A stretch of DNA of 64,000 nucleotides, from NCBI GenBank assembly GCA_030549775.1, contig CM060175.1, forward strand, positions 63,911,245 through 63,975,244, in the 5' to 3' direction. The stretch comes from Tamarix chinensis. Taxonomy: Eukaryota; Streptophyta; Magnoliopsida; Caryophyllales; Tamaricaceae. Below are positions 11,771 through 24,351 of this stretch, piece by piece. The position numbers and the translations under genes are program-made. How positions within the stretch are numbered: the first letter of the stretch is position 1; the number at the start of each line of letters is the position of its first letter. The notes under the pieces are model-generated. The model was not told the DNA's origin. It ran no database searches and was given only the letters and a program-made list of their open reading frames with translations.

Positions 11771-14700
11771 TTAAGCCCAACGATCAAAATAGGGCAAGAT
11801 ATGCCTATACAGCTTATTCCTACTACACAAAGATAGTCTCATATGAATCCTACCAATGATCTCCATAACTACTAATCTAGGCAGGGTAACCTGTACTATG
11901 AAAAAAGCAAGATTACGGGTTCTCCAAATGTAGTAAATTCCAGCAGCAGTTGTGCCTCTGACAAGCCTGACATATGCTGAATGATGGTCATGATACTCAG
12001 CCATTCGATCGATGAAACTTTTCCAGTCCTGCGGATAGAAATGTAAATCTAACCAGCAGAATAACTGTTGCCAACATAACCTGGCATAAGAAAAATGAAC
12101 AAATAAATGATCCAAGGACTCTTCATGTGTTGTACAAATACCACAAGAATTCTGAATATTAGGCATCCATTGGGATAATCTGGCTCTAGTGAGAAGTGCA
12201 TTACGAACAGCTAGCCAAACAATAAATTTATGGCTAGGAACACCATCACGATTCCAAACAAAAGGAAACCAAGGCTGTATATCATTTCTGGCACGAATAA
12301 GATCATAGGCTCTATGTATATGATATTTATCAACACCACACTGACCACTGTTAATTGCAAAAAAAACAAATGAGTTCTGAGCTTCAGGACACATCTAAAA
12401 ATCTAAGATGGATGCATCTTAACTTCAACATCCTGGATTTGTCTGTTTTTAATGTAGTATCCATGAACCCATTTTATCCACAATCCCCCTTTGTGATGAA
12501 CTATGTGCCACAACCATTTCCCCATTGCTGCAATATTCCATCTGCAAATGTCATGAATGCCTAGACCACCTTCTTGTTTGGGTAGACAGACCTCCCTCCA
12601 AGACACCAAAGCAGTATGTTTTTCCATATTACCTGACCATAGAAACTTCCTACAAATTCTCTCAATATATTTGACAACTCCTGCAGGGAACAACAAGATT
12701 TGGGACCAAAATCTTATGGTACCCATGAGCACAAAATTTATTAGCTGAACTCTCCTAGTATAGCTAAGTAACTTGCTGGACCAGTGCTTCACCTAGGAAA
12801 GGAGTTTATCCAGAAGCCCTTGATGATGATGGATGCCAAGATAAGTATTATCCAGAGGGATCCCCAGGTATCTAAAAGGAAAAATACCTTCTGCACAAGG
12901 AAATGAACCTTGTATTGCATTTTTTGTCTCAGCAGAAACTCCATAGCAATATAGAGATGTTTTACAAGGATTAATTTGCAAACTAGAACAAGAGGAGAAC
13001 TCAAGCAGGGCCTCATGTAGATAAGTTACAGAAATCATATCTCCTCGACAGAAAATGAGGAGGTCATCAGCAAAAGTGAGATCAATAATCTTCATAGCAT
13101 TACATCCAGGATGTCCTTTGAAACCCACTTTATTCCATAGCTGCTTTAAAGATCTATGTAAATATTCCATAGCAAGCACAAAAAGATAGGGAGATATAGG
13201 ATCACCTTGACGCAGCCCTCTTCTGCTCAAGAAAGGAGGAGACAGAGAACCATTTATGTTAATGGAGAGCCTGACAGTAGAAATGCACTGTATTATCAAA
13301 TCAACAAATTGCCAGGGAAAATGAAAAGACAGAAGGACTTGTTTGAGAAATCCCCATTCTAGAGTGTCATATGCCTTTTGTAAGTCAATCTTCAACATTA
13401 ACCTAGGACTCATATGTTTCCTGTTATAATGCTTGAGGAGTTCAGAGGCCATTAGGACATTATCATATAATCCCTTATCCTTGATAAAAGCAGCTTGTGA
13501 CCGATCCACAATTTCATATACCACTTTCTGCAATTTATTTGCAAGGACCTTGGAAAAAATCTTGTATAAAACATTGCAACATGCAATGGGACGAAAGTCT
13601 TTGATTCTACATGAACCTGGGATTTTGGGAATGAGAGAGAGAGAGAGGTGTGATTGATCTGTTTCAGCAAAAAATTTGTTTTCCAGAAAAGTTGAACAGC
13701 AGCATAGATTTCATCTCCAATAATGGCCCAGGTTTTCTTGAAGAAGAAAGCATTGGATCCATCTGGACCTGGGGATTTTAAGTCCCCCATCTCAAAAATT
13801 ACCTTCTTGATCTCCTGCACTGTGGGAATTTCCAACAAACATCTGACACTTGCCTGGGATAGAAGAGGACCATCTTGACATATGTTAGTTTTTATATTCT
13901 GGATGGTAGGGGTGGATTTACCAAGCAGATCTTTATAGAAAGTACTGATGGATTGAATTATATCATCCTCTCCAAGAAGGACAGAATCAGTATCAGTTAT
14001 GATTTTATGAATATGATTATGTCGATTCCTAACCTTCAAAGGGAATAGAAATATTTTGTGTTCTGATCTCCCAACTTGATGTGAGTAATTTTTGCTTTAT
14101 GTTGATAGAAGCTCTCCTCATCCCTAGCTCTTCTGGACCATATCAAAGCTGATTGTCTTTCCTGACTGATATAATCCTGATTAGTGTGATCTGTAGATAA
14201 AAGATTTCTAGCAGACTCCCATTCCTTCCATGCTTGATTAGCTTGACTGGATACATGACCCTTTGAGACATTCAGAGCACACAGCTTATGCTTAAGAAGC
14301 TTAAGCTTATGGACAATTCTGTAGCATGGGCTACCATCAATCTTTGTGCACCAAATTTCCTTCACCAGAGGTAGGAAGTCCTCTCTGTTAGTCAAAAAAT
14401 TCATAAATTTAAAAGAGGAGTTCCTCTTAGCAGCTGCAGTTTGTAAATGCAACAGTAGGGGAGAGTGGTCAGAAACAGGACTTTAGAGAACATCAATATA
14501 ACTGTTAGGTATTTGATTAAACCAAAAACCATTGCATAAACCTCTATCCAATTTGCACCAAATTCTGGTTGCAGCTGATTGCAAGTTGGACCAAGTATAA
14601 ATGTCTCCAGTAAAAGGTATATCAGACAAACCACAATCATGGAGACATCTGCAAAACTCATCCACATCTTGTTGATCTATGTTTCCCCCTAACTTTTCCC

Positions 14701-15142
14701 CTGCATTAAGAACCACATTAAAATCCCCCATAATGAGCCAAGGCCTAAAAAGGTTTGTGCTAATAAGTTTCAGCCAGGCCCATAGTTCTCTTCTTTGGGT
14801 TCCAGAGTTAAGAGCATAGACCATAGTCAAATAAAACCATATATTCAATTTTTTACAAGTAACTTTACAATGAATACCCTGACCACGGAAGTCCAAGTGA
14901 TCAATGCTATATAAATCAGAGTTCCAGAGCACCCATACCCTACCATTACCATGCCACTGGTAATTATGCATGAGATCCCAGTTCAAATTTAACTTTTTAC
15001 ATATTCTATCAACATTTTGCACTGTAACTCTTGTTTCCAGCAAACCAATAATACCCACATCATGATTACACACAAGAGATATAATCTCCTTGTGCTTAAG
15101 GGTTTTGTTTAACCCTCTAATGTTCCATGATAGCAAATTCAT
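11771..15142 (-). pseudogene. LINE ORF2: AP endonuclease, reverse transcriptase, zf-RVT (broken)
   Basis: It starts at ATG 15140-15142 with MNLLSWNIRGLN (catalytic Asn), then LLETR (Glu), IMGDFN and, after an in-frame TAA at about 14483, SDHSPLLL near 14450, all endonuclease hallmarks. The frame shifts near 14040. The reverse transcriptase follows with KSPGPDG (about 13760), a further frameshift near 13660-13530, RRGLRQGDPISPYLF and the catalytic FADDLLIF (about 13050). An in-frame TAG lies at 12793 and another frameshift near 12400. The last block (11771-12394) has PSHKFIVWLAVRNALLTRARL and the C-x2-C...H zinc-binding RVT domain. The RT catalytic Asp pair is intact, but at least two stops and three frameshifts prevent a product. 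It nicks target DNA and primes reverse transcription in live relatives. Confidence 0.93.
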
Positions 15143-18142
15143 TGAATAATAGAGGAGGAAGAGCCTCCGCCTCTATCCACTGTCCCAGCAATTAATTGAT
15201 GCAGTAACGCATGGTCAAATTGTGGTGAATGATGAGAAGTCAATGGGGAAACTAGGAAGTCAGTGTGTTTAGCCAATAAGCTCCCCTGTTGTTTTTGGAT
15301 CTGAGGTGTAGGGTTTACAGGCTCTGATACAGGTACAACATTTTCTATGGGCATTTGTTCTAACTCTTTACCATTTGAAACAGTTTCCTTCTTGGTGATG
15401 CACTGTCGTATGCACAACAAATTTAATAAATAAATCCTAATTCTCAAATACGTAGTATATGGCAAGAAAGAGTCGAACCCACAAGGAATGATATATAATC
15501 AATAAATCCGTAATCGATGTTAAAACCCCGGTTATGCAATAACATATAATTCTATCATTAATATCTAAACTATGGATAAATAATAAAACATTATACTCAC
15601 TAATTAATGAATAAGGATAGGAAGGTATTGATTATGGAATTAGGATATCAAATAATCATGGAGAAAAGAATGATTTTAAATGATTTAATGTTGACCTGTA
15701 GAAACTCATAAAAATTCATCTCTTCGCTTTCTCTCAATTCTAATAAATTGAATAAGCTCTCAATTTATCATCTAACCAATTAATAACCTAGGTTAAGAAC
15801 ACTAGATTCAATTAATGGCAGCATTACGAATGGAAAGTATTCAACTACGACCATAATCACATAAGCTTGGATCATGCAATCGTACGAATTAATGGACAAG
15901 ATTAACAATTAATCTTTTGCTACTCTGGATACGTTAATTAACAATTACGTATTAATTCCGTTATCCTAGCGTAGATTAAGATCTAAACTAGATAGGTGAT
16001 CAATCTAATTAGTTTAAATTCTTAATCTATGATGCGAGATCATTCAATTCCGTCCATCAATTCAATTAAATTTCATTTAGAATCATGAATTCAAAATCCA
16101 AAACCCTAATTCCGTCATCAAATCCTCCTACCTTATACTATCTACATAACTGCAATAACACACAATTAAATGCAATAATCAATAATTAACATCAATGCTT
16201 AAAAATAAATTAACAATGAAACACCAAACATAAGAAAATAAATAATGTAACAAAGAGAATTGAATTGCATTCAATCAAAAATCAAAACTTGCAATTAAAA
16301 GAGGAATGGAGAAGAACTTATCGAATTAAATTGCAGAGCGTTGATTGTTCAATTGAATACAATGGAGAGAAAGAGAATTTGAATTACAAATTACATGTGG
16401 TATCTAGAGAGTATAGAGAGAAAGAGAAAATTCCATTCTCGAACTCCCCCGAACCACTTTCGAATGTTCAAACTTTAGAAATATATCGGGGAAACGTTGC
16501 GCGAACGGTTACAGAATTTGAGAAAAATACGGTCCGTATTAGAAAACACGGGACTCCCGTGTTTTTCCTTGAACTCTCGGCCAAATACTGAATTTTAAAT
16601 GCTGAAATTTTGTGTGCTGATAGAAAAACACGGGCCGTGTTTAGGAAACACGCGGGGGGGGGCGTGTTTCTTGTTCCTTCATTATTTCTTCATGAAATTT
16701 CAACACAATCTTCCCTTTGATATATATTCTTCATTTATAGTCTTTTCTTCCATTGATTCCATATCTCTTGATGTGTTCTTTGTTGCCTTTTCTCTTTCCA
16801 TCGATTTCTCCTTTGAATTTCTTCATTTTTATCTTTTCCTGCAAAATCTATCCAAAAGAGAAAAACTCGAGAAAAGATTACATGTTATAAAAGTAATGAG
16901 GAATAAATGACATTTTTACTTAGCAAAATAACATATAAATCTCATCTATCACTTGGCCTCCTCAGACAGGTGATTATCAACTGGGGTTATTTCCACACTC
17001 TTATTTAGGTCCTGTTTCCTCACCCAAACCTTTTGTTGGGTATCCATCTTGGTTCTTGCATGTTTAGCATGCCTACAAAAGGTTTCAGTATGCCAAGTCG
17101 TATTGCAGTGAGTACAAAATCGAGGTTTCCATTCAAATGCAACCTTCTGCTTCAATAGACATCCATCCGGGAGATAAATGGGTACCATCAGTCTCAATCA
17201 ACAATCTAGGGAAAGAAATTCTCCCCTGGTTGCTATAAAACCATCAGCACAGATAGGAGTTACAAGTAAAATTCCAATACGACTAAGTGAATCCATTGAC
17301 CATAAATGCAAGGGAAGGCCTGGGAAAGTAATCCACAATGGCATAATATTCCAATCAGAAGGGGTCATTTGTAGTCCTAGATGCCATCTCCTTAAGATCA
17401 TAGGTCTAATACCTATATTCCAGTATGGTTTTTCCAGAGTAGCATGCATATCCTGGTCTGTATTAAAACGCAAAAGGTAATAACCAAAGTCATGAGATAA
17501 TACTTCAGGCAATGCTGACAGGAATGTCCATTTGGCTTGAATGAAATTCAACATTTGTTTATAAGGCAATCTGTGTCCAATATAAGCCATGAGGGTATGT
17601 CTCCAACGATCTTTCTCCCCCTCAATTTCATTCGCCTGCAATTCAGCATGGGATATTCCATCAACAATGGTAGGTGGAATAAATTTCAGGGCAATTCCCA
17701 TGTCCGGTCCACGATTTGAAGCAAGGACATCTTTCCAATTCATCTGTTGTATAGTGTCAGGTTTATGTCCAGAGAGAGGGATATCCCCATCAGCAGGAGA
17801 CGAGGAATTCGAAATTCATTGAGCATCAACAGTAGTGTCAACATTATCATCTAGTGCCAAATAGATAGATTTCACAGGAGAAGATGAAGAAATCTTTCCA
17901 TTAGGGTTTGAATCAATCGGCACCAAATCATTGATTTTACCTGATCGAATCGGATTGTTCGGGGATTTAATCTTTCCATCACTACATTCGCCACCCTGTA
18001 ATTGACCTTTCGCAGACATCTCAATCGGAGAAGAATCAACAGGGGAAGAGCCATTCAGATCGTTGCGTAGAGATTTTTTCATCAATTTCTTTCGAGCCAT
18101 AGCTAGTGAACGATCGCACAGTGAGGAGCAGGAGTCGAGCAC
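15139..18142 (-). pseudogene. LINE ORF1 (DUF4283/CCHC RNA-binding protein), split by insertion
   Basis: One minus-strand frame begins near 18105 (MARKKLMKKSLRND; an upstream in-frame Met is at 18142). It runs through two in-frame TGA stops (17816 and 17198) to 16957, is interrupted by the insertion 15396-16951, and resumes to a TGA at 15139-15141. The 17198-17743 segment has the DUF4283-like core with PLWITFPGLPLHLWS. The 16949-17197 segment has a CCHC zinc knuckle (C-x2-C-x4-H-x4-C: FCTHCNTTWHTETFC). Removing the insertion and one copy of its 5-bp duplication joins ...SEEAK to KETVSNG in frame. The stop overlaps the ORF2 start as ATGA. In active elements this protein binds LINE RNA. Confidence 0.88.
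15396..16951. mobile_element. LTR-like insertion (probable solo LTR) inside LINE ORF1
   Basis: It is bounded by the 5-bp duplication CTTGG (15391-15395 and 16952-16956). It begins TGATGCACTG and ends CATCTATCA, the TG...CA pattern of LTRs. It is 1,556 bp long. No internal reverse transcriptase, primer-binding site or second LTR copy is seen, so a solo LTR is the simplest reading. It contains a region with repeated ACACGGG/CCGTGTTT inverted motifs at about 16545-16670 and a G-run at about 16653-16661. Lineage (copia or gypsy) is not assigned. The 108- and 103-residue ORFs inside have no recognisable product. Confidence 0.8.
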
Positions 18143-18207
18143 GTGAGGCGCGTTCTACGTGCGTCTGAATCTTTTTTACAATCATACATGTTATTTATTT
18201 AACATTT

Positions 18208-18216
18208 GGACGTGCA
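18208..18216. repeat. LINE target-site duplication GGACGTGCA (5' side of the LINE)
   Basis: Exact copy of 11682-11690. Confidence 0.85.
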
Positions 18217-18921
18217 ATTTTGTTTTGAGATCAATATAGTGGTGGAAACTAGAGCTTGGATACTCTGGTCTCAGGTTTTAGTTCTCGCCATGTAGGGTGC
18301 GCTTTTGCTTTGATATTAGGCCAATTATTACAACTTTTGTGCATGCATTATATTGCGATGACATATTAAGTTTGCTAATCATTCATCCCTCGTGCACCTT
18401 GTCTTTGTTTAGCCTTTTCAAGAAGAATTTCTGGACCAAAGATTTTTCTTATAATGGAAGCTTTCTTATTACGGTTAACTGTGAAGTATAACATTACGGG
18501 GCAAGATTTGTTGCTTGGGAAAAAGCAATGCCAGGATGTCCATGGTTGATTGGTGCGCGAGCACGACGAATAATTAATTGATGTGGTATCGTAAAATTAA
18601 GATCCAGACACTTGCTTTATCTTAGCTTTGAATCTTCTCATACAGCGTATAAATGAGCCTAAATATGAGGGAGAAGCTAATATTCAACGACAGAAACTCG
18701 ATCTTGCAGTTATCAAACTGGTATATAATCTTTCTATATGATATTGACTAGCTGTAGGATGTGTACACCGAATAATTTAACGGTAAAGCCATATACACAA
18801 GGATACAAACATAACAACATCCTGTAACTTCAGCCGCCCGATAATGAAAAATGAAGAAGAAATGAAAAATGAAGAAGGTACCTACTACGACTAAGTACTG
18901 CTGCAATAAGTTTCCGTTTTC
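18217..18921. other. Spacer and probable 3' UTR/downstream region of the isomerase gene
   Basis: No gene or element is recognised. The part next to 18921 should contain the 3' UTR and polyadenylation site of the minus-strand isomerase gene; several A/T-rich candidate signals exist but none stands out. Confidence 0.5.
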
Positions 18922-21900
18922 TCATAGGTATTCGCCATTCACTCCAGCTCTGTAGAGCTCCAATGAGGATTCATCACATACTAAGTTTATCTCAGTGTTG
19001 GCGGGTGCAAATAAAACGTCGCCGCTACCAATTTCTTCTACAGAACTACCTGTTCTTACTATTCCCTTTCCGGCTCTGACGATAAATATTGAAGGGCCTG
19101 GGATTGATGGGAATTTCACCGTCTCTCCCACAGGCATCACACAGCGATCGACTTCAAACTCTTCAAAACTAGGGCGGTATTTCTTAGTGTATTCATTAAC
19201 CTCAACACCCTCCAGAATATCAGGAAAGCCCTGCGTCAGAAGTTAAAAGGAAGCACATAAGTCGCTACCCAGAACTGAACCCTCTATGAGTTAAAAAGGT
19301 GCTCTCTTCTTTGTTTTTCCTATCCAGATCCTTACCAGTTTGTAGCTGAGCATAGAACAGAGAGTCCAAACATCCCTTTTCTTGGGGGTTAGACCAGCTC
19401 GGACTACATTGTCCGATGTCGCCATGCATTCTATACAGTCCCCAGATATATATGCATGAGGCTCGTTTGCAGCCAAGGGAAGAGCTTGACCGGGCCTAAG
19501 CTTCACGTAATTCAAGAATAAAGCTGCGATCACACCTACATCTCCTGGATAGTGCTCTTCAAGCCGTAAAACCAGGCGCTCCTCAAACGTTAACTGACAA
19601 AAAGATTCAGAGTGGCTATCAAAAATCAAATGCCTAAAGCAGATAGGCATACAATATTGGAACATTTTTAAGTGTACATCCAATAAGCATAGGCCACAAA
19701 ATATTGTCTATCAGTGGTTACAGCATTATAAACAGCTGATGCACATTCCAATCTCTTTACCACAAGCAGTGCGGCACTTCAAAAAACTCAAGGCTCAATT
19801 CTTGTAAAATGAAAATAGCCTAATTAGCCATATTTTTCCATAACCCTTCATTACAGGTCATCACCCTATAGTTCCGACATTGATCCAAACCCATAAATAT
19901 TGAGAAAATATGCCTCGTAGTATCCTTCCATGTAAGTGACCTCAGTGTATATGCCTGTCTACCTAAATTTGCATCGACGTAGAGAGCCTAATCCCTAAAA
20001 GTCTACACCACAGATGACTCAAATACTCCATCAAGATATAATAAGAGGCTTAAGACAACAGCGGCAGTAACAAGTTCAATGATTTTCATACTGCGAAAAG
20101 CAGATCGAACCATTGGATAAATTCTGCCAGCTCATAACTACGAGTTTCTGGCCTGAAAAATGTTAACAAGAAATGACCCCCTTGAAAAACATGTACGGCC
20201 CAGAACTAGACCACAAACAGAACCCAAAGCTTCAATGTTAGAGGCACATGCTGCATTTATGTTTCGAAGAATAAAGTTTAGCAAACCAATAACCATGACA
20301 AAACGGCCTTATTATCATGTATAAATAACAATAAAATAAGGTTGCCCGGAGTCCATAACTTCCACTCTCCCCCAAACTGCACGCATACAAAAGAACAATC
20401 CTTTCAATTTTTGTAGTTCCTTCCTTAGTTTAGTAGAAAGGGCTTCGGTACTTTTCTACGAGGTCCCAGGTTCAAATCACATCATCCTCAGCGTATATCT
20501 CAAGTGTGAAAGGACACATAAATTTGTTGAGATAAAATGACCGTAGTAATCCGAACAACCGTAGTGGGAGTTCGATTTCTCCAGGTGATTAGAAGTCACC
20601 GGTTGGGAAGTCGGTTCCTTGTAGGCAACTACGGTCACAAATAAGTATTCCCTACACTCTTGAATCATATGCCGCAATTTATCTCCATCGTGTTGGCCCA
20701 GGACTGACGGCAGTGCCTAAGGCAAACGCAGTGCCTTGAGACAAAAGAACATCCCTACCCACGTCATATTATAAGCCTTTTATCAACAGCAAAACAAACC
20801 AATCTGGAAAGTATAACACAGATTTGGACTACCAGCTTCTCGGTTCTCTAATGAAATTAAAGAATGGCAATAGCTCAAGCCACCCATGCAAATAATAGAG
20901 ACGCGTAAAAAAGCAAATTCGATCAACAATAAACAAAACAAATTCTGAACAATGTTTTTTTTTGGGAAATGAAAATTTTACCTCAGCTTTCATCTTCAAA
21001 TTCAAACTGTTATTCAACTTGGCCAGCACCTCGGCAACTGTATCTTTACAGGCCAACATGATCCTAGTAAAAAGTGATTTTACCACTGACTTCACTCTCG
21101 CCTCATCTTGACCATTGACTTTCAGAACTTGTTCCACATAAGAATCACCAACTAAATCTCTGATCTCAGGAACATTTTGAAGAACGACCTTGATCGCCTA
21201 CAGAGACAAAAGAGACAGCAATTAGGAGAAAAGTAGAGCAATGCGTTGCTAAGTTACCCTTAAGTGGAAACCACTTGATAATGGGAGGACCAAATTATAA
21301 ACCCATCTCCTCAATAGGGAACAAAAATAATGAGCCCAGCAAAGTCCATGCGGCTAAGAAAAATAACCAGTCGCAAAAAACCAATAAACACGTTCCACCC
21401 AATGTAAACCGCTCAACTCCACAAATTATGGGCCTTTAGAGGGCACAAAAAAGGTCCCATAATCCTTATCTCCCAGGTTTCATAGTCCTCATCTGTGGAG
21501 TATAATGTAAAATAACTAGATTAGTTTGGCATACGACGCTTTCCTATGTAGCCATACAAATTACTCGGCTCATCACCATCCCGCCAAGCAACTGAAAGAA
21601 AGATACTGAATCTATTAATGCCCACAAAACAACAAGAAACAAGGATCATTTATCTACCTTAATATCAAGAAATCCACAAAGGGCTTCGAATTCCGTCAAT
21701 GCCAAAGCCATTTCAGGCTTATGGTTGTCATCTTTGTAAACATGAGGTAGAGATTCATGCAATTTCTTCGCCAAGATCTTATCTGGGTGGGCTTGTATTG
21801 ACAACGGTTTTCTAATAGACAATACCTGTGAGGTAATATCACAAAATTTCAGTTTTACAATAAATAATAATAATAATAAACGAGATAAATAGATAAATAA

Positions 21901-22387
21901 ATAAAATAAAACAAACGCATAATTCAAAACTGATGACTCATATAGTATACAGAAATTTTGAATTTGGAATTAAAAATCAAGCACATACAGTGCTTGGTTG
22001 CAATGCACCAGCCGAAATCTGAGAGGAAAAATTTAGGGATAGTACCTTGAAAAGAAAAGGAAGATCACAACCCCACTTCTGAAGAACCTTTTGACCAAGC
22101 ACATTGGGGTTCTTATTAATCCAACACTTCAATGCCACAAAATCCAGATCACCACATGTTCCATACTCCAAATCATTAACGAGAAATGAGGGACCAGATT
22201 CATGGGTTCCCATCCAAAGCTCAGCATAAGGTTTTTTCCAATCGATCTTAACCTCAGAATTCTCAGAATAGAGCTTGGCAACCTCCGAATTCGACCCAAA
22301 TCGACCCCAATCGTAGTTCTGAACTGAACATCTAAGTCTTTGAAGTCTATTCTTTGCAGAAAAACGACCATTAATGTCCATCAACAT
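18922..22387 (-). CDS. PMI: Mannose-6-phosphate isomerase (phosphomannose isomerase type I), 5 exons
   Basis: Exons on the minus strand: 22387-22046, 21825-21658, 21197-20982, 19593-19336, 19230-18922. All introns are GT-AG and phase 0, giving 430 residues, close to the usual plant length of about 440. The enzyme interconverts mannose-6-P and fructose-6-P in the cytosol and supplies GDP-mannose for glycans and ascorbate. Zinc and active-site residues fit the type I family: Gln125 and His127 in SIQAHPDK, Glu152 in [19 protein letters not shown], His288 in NEPHAY and Arg307 in [16 protein letters not shown] lies near the N-terminus. The start at 22387 has A at -3; a second ATG in frame at 22381 is an alternative. 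No stop or frameshift is seen, so it looks functional. Splice sites are by eye but protein continuity supports each. Confidence 0.95.
20420..20660 (+). mobile_element. SINE-like (tRNA-derived) sequence in isomerase intron 3
   Basis: An A-box-like TAGTTTAGTAG (20426-20436) and a B-box GGTTCAAATC (20469-20478) are spaced as in a Pol III internal promoter. A non-tRNA body of about 180 bp follows. It lies antisense to the isomerase gene in the 1.39-kb intron between exons 3 and 4. The ends and target-site duplication are not resolved, so limits are approximate; a decayed tRNA pseudogene is the alternative. Confidence 0.5.
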
Positions 22388-23020
22388 CTTCGATTTCTCT
22401 TATATTTTTTTTACTCCCCTGTTCAATCCCGAACGAACCCAGAAATTGTACGCAATAATTCAGTATAAATAAAATTCAAGCCTCCGACAGGTTGCCAACG
22501 AATTTAACGAAATTGGAAATAATGGGGATTAAATAGGGAGGAGGAGGGAAGAAAAATGAATTGAATCTTAATGAGGGAAAAATTGAATTGATTCCTCAGG
22601 ATGGAAGAGAGAAGAGACAGGGGCATATGCGAAATCAAGGAATCTGGGCTCCATGTGCGATGCTGCTGTGGTTTACTTTATATAGATGTCGCGTGGGGGG
22701 GTAGAGACGACTGAAGCAATTAAGCACGAGAAAGAGAAAGGGTAGGGGAAAGAGACGGATATGAAGAAATGCCGAAGAGAGTAATGCAGTTGGTAGCGAC
22801 AAAACTTTGTGAACTGGCTTTCGGTTAATATTCAATTGATTTACCTGACGTTGATCTGAGAGAGTGCAGGAAAGAGAGAGGGCGGGAAGGGTCTAAGAGA
22901 CAAACGGAAGTAAAGGGAGGAGGAGAGAGACACCGTCATTAATTTTGGGCCGGGGAGACTGTAGAGTAGAACTCGTCAAATTGCCGGAAAATTTCTCTGC
23001 AACAGTTTTATTTTTATTTA
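22388..23020 (-). promoter_or_regulatory. 5' UTR and promoter region of the isomerase gene
   Basis: On the minus strand the region carries a TATA box about 290 bp upstream of the ATG, and purine (GA)-rich tracts further upstream (22860-22935). It ends at the left terminus of a TIR transposon at 23021, so the proximal promoter is at most about 630 bp from the ATG before transposon DNA begins. Confidence 0.55.
22676..22685 (-). promoter_or_regulatory. TATA box of the isomerase gene (CTATATAAAG)
   Basis: A textbook TATA motif on the coding strand. Transcription would start roughly 30 bp downstream, near 22645, giving a 5' UTR of about 260 nt. Inference from position and motif only. Confidence 0.55.
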
Positions 23021-23453
23021 GATTCTGTTTGGTTCGAAGAAAATTAAGTGGAAAGAAAAATGGAGAGGAAAGAAAATTAAAGGAAAGAAAATTAAAGAAA
23101 TTTATTTTCTTTCCTTTGTTTGGTTATTGGAGAAAATTTTGTGGAAAATTAAAATATTGAAAAATATTTTTAGTGTTTGATATATAGAAAGAAAATTCTA
23201 AGAAAAGTTAAATGTTATTATTTAAATATTATTATACATTTAATGTTATTAAAGATATTATATTGATATACAAAAAATTGCATAAAATTTCTAAAAATTT
23301 TATAAAAACTCCATAAAATCAATACTTATTTCAAATTTCTTTTATAGAACTATTCTAAAATATTACATGAATAACTTACAATAATTTCAAAAAAAAGTAT
23401 AAAAAAATACAAACCCATTATCCAAACTCGATAACAAAATATATATCTATATC

Positions 23454-24351
23454 TAGGGCTGTGCAAAAAATCCGTAATCCGAAAATCTGATCCGATATTT
23501 AAAAAATCCGATCCGAGTTTTAGGATATCCAATCCGGTCAAAATTAAAAATTTTCGGAGCGAATATCTGATCCGATATTTTTCCAGATTATCCGATCCGA
23601 TTAAAATATCCAGTATATAACAAAAAAAATTTTAAAAATAAAAGATATAAATATTTTTTGATTAAATAAATTATATATAATTATTTAACCCGAAAATTAT
23701 GAATTTATGGACTTTAGATTATTGTTGCATTTGTGTTATGGACTTTGGACTTTTGATTATTATTGATTTGTTGTATTTGTTATGGACTTTGGATTTTTAG
23801 AATTTATTTTAATTTAATTCTACCAGGTTAAAATATCAACATTTGGATATTTCAATGCAGATATTTGGATTATTGTTGATTTGTTGTATTTGTTATGGAC
23901 TTTGGATTTTTAGAATTTATTTTAATTCAATTCTAGCAGGTTAAAATATCCACATTTGGATATTTCAATGCGCATATTTGGATTATTGTTGATTTATTGT
24001 ATTTGTTATGGACTTTGGATTTTTAAATTTATATTAATTTAACTCTAGCAGGTTAAAATATCCACATATGGATATTTCAATATGGATGTTTGGATATCGG
24101 ATATCGGATATCCGAATTTAAATTATCAAATTTTCGAATATCCGGTCATAAATAAGTCTTTTTTGTTGAAAAATAAATATTTTTTGGATAATCGGATGTA
24201 CCGAATATATCCGATTTTTCAGATATCTGACTATTCGGATATCCGCTATTAATGGATACGGATACGGATATAGGTTACTAAATATCCGATCGGATCGGAT
24301 ATTCGAAAAAAAAAATGACCGGATACGGATATTCGGTTTTGCACAGCCCTA
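23454..24351. mobile_element. 898-bp hAT MITE with internal tandem repeats
   Basis: The ends TAGGGCTGTGCAAAA and its perfect inverted copy TTTTGCACAGCCCTA are flanked by the 8-bp duplication TCTATATC (23446-23453 and 24352-24359). Subterminal ATCCGATCCGAT-type motifs are inverted between the two ends. It carries three tandem copies of a ~113-bp unit in the middle and has no coding capacity. It is inserted inside the TIR element 23021-25203. Confidence 0.95.
23715..24075 (+). repeat. Three tandem ~113-bp repeats inside the hAT MITE
   Basis: Each copy contains 'ttgtatttgttatggacttt', 'ggttaaaatatccacat' and 'ggatatttcaatg' in the same order. The period measured between 'gtatttgttatggac' occurrences is about 113 bp. 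Copies differ by a few substitutions and a short deletion in the third. Confidence 0.88.

Larger units (their letters stand above)
11691..18207 (-). mobile_element. L1-type LINE, full-length structure, degenerate, with nested insertion
   Basis: Read on the minus strand the element runs from about 18207 to a poly(A) tail (T-run 11691-11700). It has a 3' UTR containing TA repeats, and the 9-bp duplication GGACGTGCA lies on both sides. ORF1 (DUF4283-like plus CCHC knuckle) precedes ORF2 (endonuclease, reverse transcriptase, zinc-binding RVT domain), the usual plant L1 order. A 1,556-bp LTR-like insertion splits ORF1. Stops and frameshifts in both ORFs show it is dead. Without the insertion the element is about 4.96 kb. 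Confidence 0.93.

Noticed and set aside
16265..16910. Two ORFs (108 and 103 codons) inside the LTR-like insertion
   Set aside because: No domain; the region has the bounded structure of an LTR and low-complexity composition.
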